From Oscillospiraceae bacterium (lineage in GTDB: Bacteria > Bacillota > Clostridia > Oscillospirales > Ruminococcaceae): 64,000 bases of DNA. The first letter of the stretch is position 1. Every line of letters begins with the position of its first letter. The position numbers and the translations under genes were made by a program. The stretch lies in contig JAAVYW010000063.1 of NCBI GenBank assembly GCA_022791315.1, positions 18,130 to 82,129 on the forward strand. The letters run 5' to 3'. Under the pieces are notes generated by a model. The model was not told where the DNA came from. It saw only the letters and a program-made list of their open reading frames with translations, and did not search any database. Positions 1-9,024 of this stretch are shown here, one piece after another.

Positions 1-1404
1 GATGAGAGTATAGCCCGCCATCTCGGCCTTCACCCGCCGGTCTTCACTAATCCATTTGGCGGCAATCCCAAAGGCGGGCTCCACCGTGTCAATCCCCTCC
101 AGGTTGTCATTGTCCGGGTCAGGGGCCAGTGCCAAGTAGTGGTCTACCAGCACCTCTCCCATAGCCACCTGTTCCCCCTTAATGCTGATGGAATACTGGT
201 TGGGGTTCAGCTGGCCGCTGTCATGCAGGCGCACCGAAGGGAATACCAGACCCATCTCCTGCACAAACTGTTTTCGGAACATAACCACCCGGTCCACAAA
301 ACTGCCGCCGCTGCCCTCATCCACCAGGGGAATCAAGCTATATCCAAACTCCATCGAGATTTGGTCCACATTGAGCAGGTTATACACATTGTCAATATTC
401 TTGTAAAAGTCCGCTTCGCTGGTGACTTCCTCCTTGATTGTGGGCCCTTCTGCCACCTGGGCCACCGCCTTGCTGCGGCTGCGCATCAGCAGGAGCCCCA
501 GCACCATCAGGATAACAGACATGGTGAGCACCTGGGGGATGGGGAAGCCAATGAAGCACAGGCAGGACATTGCCAGCGAAGCCATGATGAGCACCATAGG
601 CTGGGAGGAGAACTGCTGTACTACGTCCTCGTTCAGGTTGCTCTCCGAGGCCGAACGGGTCACAATCATACCGGTAGCCACCGAAATCAGCAGCGCCGGA
701 ATCTGGGACATCAGGCCGTCGCCCACCGTAGAAATGGAATAGGTCTGCATGATGTCGGTGAAGGTCCCCTCGCTGTTGACAAAGCCGATGATAATACCGC
801 CAATCAGGTTGATAAAGGTAACCACCAACGACATGATGGCGTCACCTTTGACAAACTTGGAAGCACCGTCCATGGAACCGAAGAAATCCGCTTCCCGCTG
901 GATATCCGAGCGGCGGCGGCGTGCAGTGTCCTCGTCAATCAGCCCAGAGCTCAGGTCAGCGTCAATGGCCATCTGCTTACCGGGCATGGCGTCCAAGGTA
1001 AAGCGGGCAGAGACCTCGGCCACACGTTCCGAGCCCTTGGTGATGACGATAAACTGCACCAAGACGATAATCAAGAAGATAACAAGGCCCACCACCACAT
1101 TGCCCTGAATCACGAATTCACCAAAGGTCTTCACCACTTCGCCGGCATACCCGCTGTTGGTGAGGATTTTCCGGGTAGAGGAGATGTTGAGCGCCAGGCG
1201 AAACAGCGTGGTAATCAGCAGCAGGGAGGGGTAGATGGAGAAGTCCAATGCCCTGCGGATATACATTGTAGTCAGCAGGATGACAAAGGAAATCGTCAGA
1301 TTGGTGATGAACATAAAGTCCAGCATCCATGTCGGCAACGGTATAATCAGCAGGAAAATAACTGCGACCACAAAAGCCGAAACAACGTTATTAAATAGTT
1401 TCAA
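1..1404 (-). CDS. flhA: FlhA, flagellar type III export gate protein (C-terminus cut by window edge)
   Basis: The reading frame gives 468 residues and stays open to the window edge; FlhA is usually about 690 residues, so roughly the last third is missing. The N-terminus starts with a run of membrane helices and continues into the FlhA export-pore signature region (for example GSERVAEVSARFTLDAMPGK and DEDTARRRR). The cytosolic domain has begun by the edge. FlhA forms the nonameric export gate that receives substrate-chaperone complexes. The start appears to be TTG at 1404 (protein begins MKLFNNVVSAF), lying inside the 3' end of flhB and preceded by AAGAAGGAA about 10 bases upstream, so translation is probably coupled. 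Last visible gene of the flagellar operon. Confidence 0.95.
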   Translation of the reverse strand, partial: MKLFNNVVSAFVVAVIFLLIIPLPTWMLDFMFITNLTISFVILLTTMYIRRALDFSIYPSLLLITTLFRLALNISSTRKILTNSGYAGEVVKTFGEFVIQGNVVVGLVIFLIIVLVQFIVITKGSERVAEVSARFTLDAMPGKQMAIDADLSSGLIDEDTARRRRSDIQREADFFGSMDGASKFVKGDAIMSLVVTFINLIGGIIIGFVNSEGTFTDIMQTYSISTVGDGLMSQIPALLISVATGMIVTRSASESNLNEDVVQQFSSQPMVLIMASLAMSCLCFIGFPIPQVLTMSVILMVLGLLLMRSRSKAVAQVAEGPTIKEEVTSEADFYKNIDNVYNLLNVDQISMEFGYSLIPLVDEGSGGSFVDRVVMFRKQFVQEMGLVFPSVRLHDSGQLNPNQYSISIKGEQVAMGEVLVDHYLALAPDPDNDNLEGIDTVEPAFGIAAKWISEDRRVKAEMAGYTLI

Positions 1405-2467
1405 TCGAATTCAATTCCTTCTTCTTCAAGCTGTAGACAAACGCCAGCACCTCTGCCACAGGCTGGTAGAACCGGTCGGGAATCTCCCGGTCCAGGTCCA
1501 CCGCCTCATAGAGCCCACGGGCCAACGGTTTGTTTTCAATGGTGAATACGCCACTCTCCTGAGCCACTGCCACAATGCGCAGGGCCAGGCTGTCAGCCCC
1601 TTTTGCCACAACGATAGGGGCGTTGTTCTTCTCCGGGTCATAACGAATCGCCACAGCATAATGCGTAGGGTTTCGGATAACCACATCGGCGCCGGGCACT
1701 TGCTGCATCATGCGCTGACGGGCCTGCGCCTGCTGGCGCTCCCGGATTTTTCCCTTGACCTGGGGGTCACCCTCGGTCTGTTTGTATTCTTCTTTGAGCT
1801 CTTGCTTGCTCATGCGCAGGTTCTTTTCATAATCCCACCACTGATAGAGATAGTCCGCAGCGGCCACAAAAACCATGATGATGGCCGCCGTCTGGGCGAT
1901 AGAGAGAATCATATCCCCCGTAAAAACCATTCCTTGAATGGGCGTCATGTCCATCAGTCGTGGGAAGGTGAAAAACTGGTCCCGGAACTGAATCCAGATG
2001 ATGTATCCTAAAACGATGATTTTTGCCAGTGATTTAAGTAACTCCACAATCCCCCGTATGGAAAACATCTTCTTGATGCCCTCCAGGGGATTGAGCCGGT
2101 TGAACTTCGGCGCGGCGCTTTTCATGGTAAAGAGGCCCCTGGTCTGGGCCACGGTACAGAGGATGGCAACGCCACCACAGATGAGTAACAGCGGCAGTGA
2201 AGTGATGAGGAAGACCACACATCCATCCAGGAAAAGGCTTCTGGCATCAGAAATGGTGAGCTGTTCCATGCTGGCGGCCAGGCCAAAGAAATCGGCCAGG
2301 CACTTTTCCAGTGTAGAGAGGATGAGAGGCCCCAGCAGCTTAATGCCATAAAAAGAGGCCAATAGGGAGAATACGATAGCGACTTCCCGGCTCTGAAACA
2401 CATTACCTTTTTTTCGTTCATCTTGTTTCCGTTTCGGGGTCGCTTTTTCGGTTTTTTCTTCGGCCAT
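1391..2467 (-). CDS. flhB: FlhB, flagellar export specificity switch
   Basis: 358 residues, normal for FlhB. The N-terminal half has four hydrophobic helices (roughly residues 30-210), then a charged linker and a cytosolic domain. The autocleavage motif NPTH is present in the segment DVVIRNPTHYAVAIRYD, so the protein should self-cleave between Asn and Pro and switch export from hook-type to filament-type substrates, together with FliK, whose gene is in this operon. The start ATG has a strong AAAAGGGGGGAT site upstream. It overlaps flhA by 14 bases and follows fliR after about 100 bases. Confidence 0.96.
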   Translation of the reverse strand: MAEEKTEKATPKRKQDERKKGNVFQSREVAIVFSLLASFYGIKLLGPLILSTLEKCLADFFGLAASMEQLTISDARSLFLDGCVVFLITSLPLLLICGGVAILCTVAQTRGLFTMKSAAPKFNRLNPLEGIKKMFSIRGIVELLKSLAKIIVLGYIIWIQFRDQFFTFPRLMDMTPIQGMVFTGDMILSIAQTAAIIMVFVAAADYLYQWWDYEKNLRMSKQELKEEYKQTEGDPQVKGKIRERQQAQARQRMMQQVPGADVVIRNPTHYAVAIRYDPEKNNAPIVVAKGADSLALRIVAVAQESGVFTIENKPLARGLYEAVDLDREIPDRFYQPVAEVLAFVYSLKKKELNSIETI

Positions 2468-2566
2468 GGCTCATCCCCCCTTTTCAGCCGCATTGTCATT
2501 TGCATTCTTCTTTTTGGGGTTCTGTCCCCGTTCCCGGCAGATTGTGTCATCCCGCCGGGCTGCTTA

Positions 2567-3349
2567 CTATATCGGCGTCAGGGCATTGAAAGCATACTGC
2601 AAGTTTTCCAGCATGATGCGCATGTAGTTGTCGAGGAAAGAACTCACCGGCGCGGCAAAGGCCAGCAAGAGGATAAGCCCTAAGAGCATCTTAAACTGGA
2701 TGTTAATGACAAAGATGTGGATTTGCGGGATAAGCTTCATCAGGATACCCATGGAGAGCTCCAGCACAAACTCCGCCGCCATAAAGGGGAACACCAGCCG
2801 CATCGCCAGGGAGAAAGCCGAGACAAAGAGGTCGATGAAAAACCGCGCCCCCTCCTGGGAAATGAGCACCGCCCCCACCGGCAGGATTTGAAAAGAATCA
2901 GTAAAAATCCGGATGAGTAGCAAGTGGCTGTCAGTGGCAAGGATGTAGAGGACAAAGAGGATATTCAGCAGGTTCCCGGAGGCCGACATCTGGATGTTAG
3001 TACCCGGGTCAAAGACCTTTGCCATAGACATGCCGAAGTGGGTGTCCATCAAATCCCCGGCAAAAAAGAGCATGTAGTAAAACACCTGGAATACATAGCC
3101 GCAGGCAAAGCCCACAAACAGCTCCTTGAGCATCGATACCGCCAATTCAAAGGAGTTCATGGCATCCAAACCCAAGCTCTCCGCCGCGATACCCGGCGCA
3201 ATCAGGGCGGTGAGGAGGAAGATAAGGCCTGCCCGCATCATAGCAGGGACATTGCGGCGATTGAAGAGGGGGTTCATGCCCAAAAGCCCCCCCATCCGGG
3301 CGAAGACCAGCAGCCAGGCCGGCGTGTTTGTCATTAGGGAATCAAGCAT
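2567..3349 (-). CDS. fliR: FliR, flagellar export gate membrane protein
   Basis: 260 residues with about six hydrophobic segments, the size and pattern of FliR. It forms, with FliP and FliQ, the central export channel in the basal body. It begins MLDSLMTNTPAWLLVFARMGG and ends next to the flhB ribosome binding region. Only one base separates it from the end of fliQ, so the two are surely co-transcribed and probably coupled. The site GCGAGGT lies about 7 bases before the ATG. Confidence 0.94.
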   Translation of the reverse strand: MLDSLMTNTPAWLLVFARMGGLLGMNPLFNRRNVPAMMRAGLIFLLTALIAPGIAAESLGLDAMNSFELAVSMLKELFVGFACGYVFQVFYYMLFFAGDLMDTHFGMSMAKVFDPGTNIQMSASGNLLNILFVLYILATDSHLLLIRIFTDSFQILPVGAVLISQEGARFFIDLFVSAFSLAMRLVFPFMAAEFVLELSMGILMKLIPQIHIFVINIQFKMLLGLILLLAFAAPVSSFLDNYMRIMLENLQYAFNALTPI

Positions 3350-3350
3350 C

Positions 3351-3614
3351 TCACAACCTCGCCATCAGAGAAAACAGGTGCTGAACCAGGTCGTTCATCA
3401 GGGTCATCATCCAGGAACCCATGGCAATCAGCATCAGGGCAATCACCAGCACCTTGGGCACAAAGGTGAGCGTCTGCTCGTGGATTTGGGTGGCAGCCTG
3501 GAAAATCGCCACAACCAGCCCAATTACAATGCTCACAACCAGTAGCGGGCCTGCCAGCTTCAGCGCCACCAAGAGCGCCTCCTGGAAAACCGCCATCACC
3601 TCTCCCTGTGTCAA
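3351..3614 (-). CDS. fliQ: FliQ, flagellar export gate membrane protein
   Basis: 87 residues with two hydrophobic helices separated by a short loop containing the conserved FQAATQIHEQTLTFVPK segment of FliQ. It packs around FliP/FliR in the export gate. The best start is TTG at 3614, because an ideal AAAGGAG lies 8 bases upstream; an ATG six codons later is the alternative. It lies between fliP and fliR as in other bacteria. Confidence 0.94.
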   Translation of the reverse strand: MTQGEVMAVFQEALLVALKLAGPLLVVSIVIGLVVAIFQAATQIHEQTLTFVPKVLVIALMLIAMGSWMMTLMNDLVQHLFSLMARL

Positions 3615-3651
3615 GAAACCATCTCCTTTGCTTGATTCCTCCTGTCAAACC

Positions 3652-4464
3652 CTAGTAGTGGAAGCCGTTGACAAGGGTGCTAATCAGCAGCCCCCATCCG
3701 TCAAACAGCACGAATATCATAATCTTAAAGGGGAGTGAAATCATAGACGGCGGCAACATCACCATACCCATGGACATCAGGGTACTGGAAACTACCATAT
3801 CGATAATCAAAAACGGGATAAAGAGCAAAAAACCGATGTTAAAAGCCCGTTTCAACTCACTGGTGATAAACGCCGGGACGATAACCGCCATATCCAGCTC
3901 CATCAGCCCCTCCTGGGTGTCAGGGACAGTAATCTGCTGGTCCATTCTTTCGTTGGCAATGGTGATAAACAAGTTGAGGTCATTGGAGTAGATTTCCCGT
4001 ATCATAAACCGCTTCATGGGCACCTGGGCCCTGTCCAGCGCCTCTTCCTGGGTAATAGTCCCCTCCCGGTAGGGCTGGTAAGCGGTCTCGTTGAGTTCGG
4101 AAAAAGTGGGCCACATGATAAACAGCGTGAGGAACAACGCCAACCCCACCAGCACTTGGTTGGATGGGGTCTGCTGGGTGCCCAGCGCATTGCGCAGAAA
4201 AGAGAGCACAATGACAATCCGGGTAAAGCTGGTCATCATGATGAGAATCGAGGGTGCTAAAGCCAAAAGCGCCATCAGAAGCAGCGCCTCCAGCACGCCA
4301 AAAGACGCCCCGGAATTCTCCCCCGCACCCAAATCCACAGTTACCATGGCCGCGTGGGCTGTCAGTGCAAAGCACAAGAGCAGCGCTGCCGTGATTCCAA
4401 GCATCACGAGGAACTGCTTCAGATATTTCCGCAGTTCCAGTTTCTTTTGTGCAATCTCATTCAT
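3652..4464 (-). CDS. fliP: FliP, flagellar export gate membrane protein
   Basis: About 270 residues. An N-terminal hydrophobic segment (about residues 15-38) acts as a cleavable or uncleaved signal, followed by the FliP core with the conserved stretches MMTSFTRIVIVLSFLRNALG and MGMVMLPPSMISLPFKIM. FliP pentamers form the export channel with FliQ and FliR. I place the start at ATG 4464 (MNEIAQKK), which has GAAGGA about 12 bases upstream; an ATG four codons earlier sits directly on that site. It overlaps the end of fliO by 8 bases. Confidence 0.95.
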   Translation of the reverse strand: MNEIAQKKLELRKYLKQFLVMLGITAALLLCFALTAHAAMVTVDLGAGENSGASFGVLEALLLMALLALAPSILIMMTSFTRIVIVLSFLRNALGTQQTPSNQVLVGLALFLTLFIMWPTFSELNETAYQPYREGTITQEEALDRAQVPMKRFMIREIYSNDLNLFITIANERMDQQITVPDTQEGLMELDMAVIVPAFITSELKRAFNIGFLLFIPFLIIDMVVSSTLMSMGMVMLPPSMISLPFKIMIFVLFDGWGLLISTLVNGFHY

Positions 4465-4885
4465 CCTTGTTTCCATTCCTTCGTTTCTGGCCGCCGGTCC
4501 ATCCCGCCAGCGCATTTTGCAGTGCCGCAGAAAAATCCCGGCCCTTAGCCCCCGTCGCCGGGGTTTGGTCCGCCGGATAGGCAGCGGGGTCTAAGGGGCT
4601 GATAACGTCGATGTGCTGTGAAGTCACCCCCAGCAGCCACACCTGTTCCCCTGCCCGCACCACAACCAGCATTTTGTCCTGGCCCAAAGGGGTCCGTTCC
4701 AAAACCTGGACTGTGCCGCCCGCCTGGCCGCCTCCGCTGTAGCGCTTCCCCAACCACCGGGTGGCAAACCACACCAGGAGCAGCACCAGGGCAAAGAGGA
4801 ACAGCCCGCCAATCAGGCTGAGAATCGCCGCCGCCCCCTGAGAGGAGCCGGCTGTCGCAGCCAAGGGTATTTGAAGCATCTTCAA
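4457..4885 (-). CDS. fliO: FliO/FliZ-like flagellar biosynthesis protein
   Basis: About 142 residues with one membrane helix (GLFLFALVLLLVWFATRWLG), then a small cytosolic domain with the FliO pattern VQVLERTPLGQDKMLVVVRAGEQ. FliO is an accessory protein that stabilises FliP during gate assembly. The start is probably TTG at 4885, since GGAGG lies 9 bases before it; ATG at 4879 is 15 bases from the same site. Low sequence conservation is normal in this family; position between cheY and fliP supports the call. Confidence 0.85.
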   Translation of the reverse strand: MKMLQIPLAATAGSSQGAAAILSLIGGLFLFALVLLLVWFATRWLGKRYSGGGQAGGTVQVLERTPLGQDKMLVVVRAGEQVWLLGVTSQHIDVISPLDPAAYPADQTPATGAKGRDFSAALQNALAGWTGGQKRRNGNKDE

Positions 4886-4970
4886 ATCAGATTTCCTCCC
4901 CGGACCCTCCCCTCCCCTTCTCCCCCCACTCAATGGAGGAGTCCGGGAACGCCGGGCCCTACATTGTGCA

Positions 4971-5010
4971 CCGGGAGGGCAGCACACAAGCTGCACGACC
5001 GCCCTCCCGG
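4971..5010. other. 10-bp inverted repeat between cheY and fliO
   Basis: A perfect 10-base inverted repeat (arms 4971-4980 and 5001-5010, loop 20 bases) lies in the 146-base gap between cheY and fliO. There is no T-run on either side, so it is not a classical terminator. It could tune expression of the export-gate genes downstream or be a processing site in the long mRNA. Confidence 0.5.
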
Positions 5011-5031
5011 CAAGCCCCAAGCCCTTACAGC

Positions 5032-5394
5032 TTAGGGCAGGATTTTCTGAACTGTCTGCACAATACGGTCTCCCTTAAAAGGCTTGACGATAAAGTCCAT
5101 GGCCCCCAGCTGGATAGCCTCCACCACCATGGCCTCCTGGCCCATGGCAGAGCACATAACCACCTGCGCGCTCTTGTCGATGTTCTTAATGGCCTGCAGC
5201 GCCTCCAGACCATCCATATTGGGCATGGTGATGTCCATAAAGACCAAGTCGGGATGCTCTCTCTCATAGGTCTCCACTGCCTGCTGGCCGTCTCCCGCCT
5301 CAATCAAATCGGTATAGCCGGCCTTAGTCAAGTAGTTTTTGATGGTCATCCGCATAAATGCGGCGTCATCAACAAGCATGATTTTCTTTCCCAT
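5032..5394 (-). CDS. cheY: CheY, chemotaxis response regulator
   Basis: A single receiver domain of 120 residues. The acidic pair is in KIMLVDDAAFMRM, the phosphoacceptor Asp is in LVFMDITMPNMDG, the conserved Ser/Thr is in MCSAMGQ and the Lys in FIVKPFKGD. Phospho-CheY binds FliM/FliY at the motor switch. The start is ATG 5394, nine bases after AAAGGAG. Its place between fliY and fliO matches the Bacillus fla/che operon. Its phosphatase is probably the adjacent FliY. The kinase CheA is not in this window. Confidence 0.95.
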   Translation of the reverse strand: MGKKIMLVDDAAFMRMTIKNYLTKAGYTDLIEAGDGQQAVETYEREHPDLVFMDITMPNMDGLEALQAIKNIDKSAQVVMCSAMGQEAMVVEAIQLGAMDFIVKPFKGDRIVQTVQKILP

Positions 5395-5459
5395 AAGTAC
5401 TTTCTCCTTTAACACGATACTATAATGCTAGTTCACTATTTCAAAGCCAGGGCGCAAAC

Positions 5460-6782
5460 TCAGATGTTTTCGTCCTTCAGGCTTTCCAACAACTCCCGTG
5501 TGCCCAGTATCTCCGTAATGCGGACACCAAAATTGTCGTCGATGACCACCACATCGCCCCGGGCCAGCAGCTTCCCGTTGACTACAATGTCCACAGGGGC
5601 GCCCGCCTGTTTGTCCAGCTCGATGACAGTCCCCTGTCCAAACTCGATGACCTCTTTGATTTTTCGTTTGGCCGAGCCGATTTCCACCCGCACTTCCAGG
5701 GGCAGCCCCATCAACAAGTCCATATTCCCGTTGATATTGGGGTTGGGCGAGGGCTGCACTGCAAACTGGGGGAACTGGGTGTTCTGCACATTCACCATCG
5801 GCTGGTGCATCACCTGGGAAGAGGTGCCATCCGCTCCGCCATAGGGCGGGTAGCCGGGATAGGGTGCAGGGGGATACCCAGGATAGCCGGGATACCCATA
5901 GTAAGGGGGATACCCACCCGGATACCCAGGCTGTGCATAGCCCTCCGGCCCAGCGGGCATAGCCGCCCCGGGCATTCCCTGAGGAGGCATCCCAGGCGCA
6001 GCCGCCATAGGCGCGCCACCCTGCGGAGGGGCCTGTTGGGCCGCTGCAGGAGGGGCCTGCTGGGGGGCTTGCGCCGCGGGAGGAGCCTGCTGAACAGCAG
6101 GTGCAGGGGCGGCAGGCTCAGGCGCAGCCGGCGCCTCTACCACAGGGGTATCCTCCTCAAAGCCAATAACCCGCTGCACCATCTCCTTCGCCAGCGAGCA
6201 CTCCAAGATGCTGGCAAAGTTGGTGTCCATCACCTCTGCAATACTTAGCGAGAAGGAGACTGCAACAACTTCATCCCCTTCATTCACATTCACCGCATTG
6301 CGGTAGGCGTCATTGGAGTCCACCACCATGGCCTCCGGGGTAGAGATATTCACCACCATTCCCAGGAAATCCGAGAGCGCGGTGGCCGATGCACCCATCA
6401 TCTGGTTCATCACTTCGCAGGCAGCGCTCATGCTCAACTCGTCAAAGACAAAATCATCACTGGGTTCCTCGTCGTTCCCCATCAAGAGGTTGAGGATAAT
6501 CTGCATATCCCTCTGGCGGAAAATCATCACATTAGAGCCGGAAATCCCCTCTACATAGTTGATTTTCACCAGCACCGCGGGTTCCAGAGCTGCATAGTCC
6601 ATACTATTGAACCGCCGCACCTCCACCGTTGGGGTAGAAATAACCACTTGCTTATCCAGCATTGTGGAAATGGCAGTGGCTGCTGAGCCCATGCTAATAT
6701 TCAGGATTTCTCCAATCGTGTCAGTTTCCAGACTGCTCAAAACCATGCCGTCTTCTAACTGCTGGCTTTCTTCGATTCCCAT
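5460..6782 (-). CDS. fliY: FliY, motor switch protein with CheC-type CheY-P phosphatase domain
   Basis: 440 residues. Residues about 10-210 are a CheC-like phosphatase domain with both active sites intact by the D/S-x3-E-x2-N rule (DTIGEILN and SAACEVMN). Residues about 215-325 are a low-complexity linker of Pro, Ala, Gln, Gly and Tyr, with repeated GYP units. Residues about 345-440 are the FliN/SpoA C-ring domain (MGLPLEVRVEIGSAKRKI...). It should form the C-ring with FliM and FliG and dephosphorylate CheY-P. Its start overlaps the 3' end of fliM by 28 bases. The linker is longer and more repetitive than I would expect. Confidence 0.95.
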   Translation of the reverse strand: MGIEESQQLEDGMVLSSLETDTIGEILNISMGSAATAISTMLDKQVVISTPTVEVRRFNSMDYAALEPAVLVKINYVEGISGSNVMIFRQRDMQIILNLLMGNDEEPSDDFVFDELSMSAACEVMNQMMGASATALSDFLGMVVNISTPEAMVVDSNDAYRNAVNVNEGDEVVAVSFSLSIAEVMDTNFASILECSLAKEMVQRVIGFEEDTPVVEAPAAPEPAAPAPAVQQAPPAAQAPQQAPPAAAQQAPPQGGAPMAAAPGMPPQGMPGAAMPAGPEGYAQPGYPGGYPPYYGYPGYPGYPPAPYPGYPPYGGADGTSSQVMHQPMVNVQNTQFPQFAVQPSPNPNINGNMDLLMGLPLEVRVEIGSAKRKIKEVIEFGQGTVIELDKQAGAPVDIVVNGKLLARGDVVVIDDNFGVRITEILGTRELLESLKDENI

Positions 6783-7792
6783 GGTGCAACCTCATCTCCT
6801 TTACTTACAATATTATTCAGGCGAATCGCCTTCTTTTGCTTTGTCTCGCCCAGTTTGGCAGTAAACCAGGGCATACTGTCCACCGTGACCAGCACATCGC
6901 TGTCCACCCGCTTGGACAAGGGAATCACATCATCCGGCTGCAGGTGCATGATTTCCTGCAAGTCCAGCTGGAACTCGTCGAATATCACTTTCAGCGCCAT
7001 CTCGGAATCGCACACGTTTTCCAGGATGATTCGTTTTTTCGCCTCTTCCTTTTCCACGTCCTGCTTTTTGGTATTCCTCACATAGCGCAGGCTAAAGGTG
7101 TGGATGACGCTTTCCAAAAACTCCGCCGGGATACAGATACTCAGCGTCCCATCCAAAATCCCGCCGCCCATCTTGATGTTGAGGATGACAATTACCACAG
7201 TATCCTCCGGCGCAAAAATCTGGAGAAGCCGGGCGTTGGTCTCGATTTGGTTAAAGCTGGCAGTAATCTCCAGGTTTTGCGCCCAGGTATCGCCCAATAC
7301 CCCGGAAATCCGCTCGAACACGCTGCTCAGCAGGGCAATCTCGATGTCGGTGAAATCCCGGTCAAAATTATATCCGGTACCCGGCCCGCCCAGCACCCGG
7401 TCGATGATGTAAAAGCCCAAGGTGGGGGAAAGGTCCAGAATCATTGTGGCATCGTCATAGCGCTTATCCGCCGGGTGCATATCCACCAGGCTCATCAGCG
7501 CCGTGTCAGGGAGTGCATTATTGTATTCGTAGTAGTCGTTTTCCTCAATCTGCACCACTTCGATTTCGCACACGGTGCGAAGCAATCCTGAGAAATAGGA
7601 GGACAGCATCCTGGAGAAGGTCTCGTGCAGGCTGTCTAGGGATTTGAATTGCTCCTTGGTGAATTTTTTCGGAGATTTGAAGTCATACTCCCGAACCTTC
7701 CGCTTGTTTTCCTCAACCTTCACCTCACCGGAGTTCGTCTGCAAATTTTTGAGCAAAGCGTCGATTTGACTTTGTGATAGCTGTTCTGGCAT
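6755..7792 (-). CDS. fliM: FliM, flagellar motor switch protein
   Basis: 345 residues. The N-terminal CheY-P docking motif is clear (LSQSQIDALL), followed by the CheC-like middle domain and a C-terminal FliN-type domain (residues about 255-330, DLQEIMHLQPDDVIPL and DVLVTVDSMPWF). It carries the rotation-switch signal from CheY-P to FliG. AAAGGAGC lies 8 bases before the ATG. fliL, which normally sits between motB and fliM, is not present; the motB-fliM gap is only 56 bases. Confidence 0.96.
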   Translation of the reverse strand: MPEQLSQSQIDALLKNLQTNSGEVKVEENKRKVREYDFKSPKKFTKEQFKSLDSLHETFSRMLSSYFSGLLRTVCEIEVVQIEENDYYEYNNALPDTALMSLVDMHPADKRYDDATMILDLSPTLGFYIIDRVLGGPGTGYNFDRDFTDIEIALLSSVFERISGVLGDTWAQNLEITASFNQIETNARLLQIFAPEDTVVIVILNIKMGGGILDGTLSICIPAEFLESVIHTFSLRYVRNTKKQDVEKEEAKKRIILENVCDSEMALKVIFDEFQLDLQEIMHLQPDDVIPLSKRVDSDVLVTVDSMPWFTAKLGETKQKKAIRLNNIVSKGDEVAPWESKKASS

Positions 7793-7848
7793 AATCGCTG
7801 CTCCTTTGCTCCTGGCGCTTCCGCACCAGGCTGCTTATTTTTCCCCGG

Positions 7849-8976
7849 TTAGGATTCAGGGGATGAGGGTGCGGGCTCTGTTCCCGCAGGGGGTTCGGCG
7901 TCTGCCGGGGGCGTGTCTGTGGGCGGCTCTGTGCCTGTCGGTTCAGTGCCCGATGGTTCCGTCCCAGTAGGCTCTGTACCCGTAGGCTCCGTCCCAGTAG
8001 GCTCCGTCCCAGTAGGCTCTGTACCCGTAGGCTCCGTCCCATCTGCCGGCGTCTCGCCCCCTGCCGGCTCTGTGCCGGATGGGGCGTCAGGCGTGGCGCC
8101 CGCTGCGTCGCCGCCCTCTTCTCCTGGGGTCAGCAAATCCAGCGCCCCGCCCTCTTTCGGGAACTGATTTGGGTCAAAGAGGCTTGCCAGCTCATCTTCC
8201 ACCCGCTGCTGCCCGGCACTGTCGTCGCTGGAGCGCACAATCGTCATATCCACACGCCGGTTCTTGCGGCGTCCCTCTGCCGTGTCGTTGTCTGCAATGG
8301 GGAAGCTCTTGCCGTAGCCCATGGGCCGCAGCTTAGTGGCCTCCACATGTTTGGTAATATCCAGATAATCCGCCACCCGGCTGGCCCGCTCTGCCGAGAG
8401 CACCCAGTCGGAGACGCTATAGTTAGGGTCGTCCACAGCAGCGGTGTGTCCGTTGATGCTGATGACGTAAATATCATCCTGTACCGCATAGAAACAGTCG
8501 CCCAGGTATCCCAGTACCTCAATCCCTTCTGCCCGCAGCGTAGCCTTATCCGGGTCAAAAAAGATGTTGTTCTGGAAGCGAATATAGACCACGTTGTCCC
8601 CGCTCTTCATCACTTCCACCGAGTTGCCCAGGTTGTTCTCTGCCACGTATTCCTGCAAAAAGGCATAGAGGTCATCGAAATCCGTGGGCAGCGTGGAGGG
8701 CTGGTCCGAAGGGGATACGCCGTCCATAATCTGCTGTGCATCGCTGGTGTTGGGCAGCGGCTCGTCCCCATCCTCCTTGCCGTCGTTATCCAAGACAATT
8801 TGAGAGGTGGCATCTCCGGGATTGACAAAGGCCTTGACAAAAGCCTCCCATTTTTCCGCATTGACCGACGACATACTAAACAGCAGCACAAAGAAGGTCA
8901 TCAGCAGTGTAACCAAATCGGAATATGTATTCATCCAGGCATCGCCCGACGGTTCCTCTCTCGGCTTTCTTGCCAT
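7849..8976 (-). CDS. motB: MotB, stator protein with OmpA-like peptidoglycan-binding domain and repeat tail
   Basis: 375 residues. Residues about 15-38 form the single membrane helix with the proton-path Asp in YSDLVTLLMTFFVLLFSMS. Residues about 125-255 form the OmpA-like peptidoglycan-binding domain (NGHTAAVDDPN, SAERASRVADYL). The last roughly 75 residues are a Thr/Glu/Pro-rich tail built from PTGTE repeats, absent from standard MotB proteins. It should anchor the MotA/MotB stator to the cell wall. GGGAGGAT precedes the ATG. It follows motA after 48 bases. Confidence 0.95.
   Translation of the reverse strand: MARKPREEPSGDAWMNTYSDLVTLLMTFFVLLFSMSSVNAEKWEAFVKAFVNPGDATSQIVLDNDGKEDGDEPLPNTSDAQQIMDGVSPSDQPSTLPTDFDDLYAFLQEYVAENNLGNSVEVMKSGDNVVYIRFQNNIFFDPDKATLRAEGIEVLGYLGDCFYAVQDDIYVISINGHTAAVDDPNYSVSDWVLSAERASRVADYLDITKHVEATKLRPMGYGKSFPIADNDTAEGRRKNRRVDMTIVRSSDDSAGQQRVEDELASLFDPNQFPKEGGALDLLTPGEEGGDAAGATPDAPSGTEPAGGETPADGTEPTGTEPTGTEPTGTEPTGTEPTGTEPSGTEPTGTEPPTDTPPADAEPPAGTEPAPSSPES
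7931..8042 (-). repeat. 15-bp tandem repeat encoding PTGTE units in the MotB tail
   Basis: About seven tandem 15-base units encode PTGTE (one PSGTE). The copies differ mostly at synonymous positions and alternate in a roughly 30-base pattern, which suggests recent expansion. As the unit is a multiple of three, copy-number change alters tail length but not reading frame. Confidence 0.85.
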
Positions 8977-9024
8977 GGAATCATCCTCCCTTCTCCAATA
9001 GCCAGCAGTTCTGGCCGCATCTGT

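Noticed and set aside
139..1398. Long open frame on the plus strand with His/Gln-rich protein
   Set aside because: It is antisense to flhA, whose protein is clearly recognisable. High GC opens such shadow frames widely in this window.
7931..8042. Possible CRISPR-like array
   Set aside because: The 15-base units are contiguous, have no spacers and lie in frame in motB.
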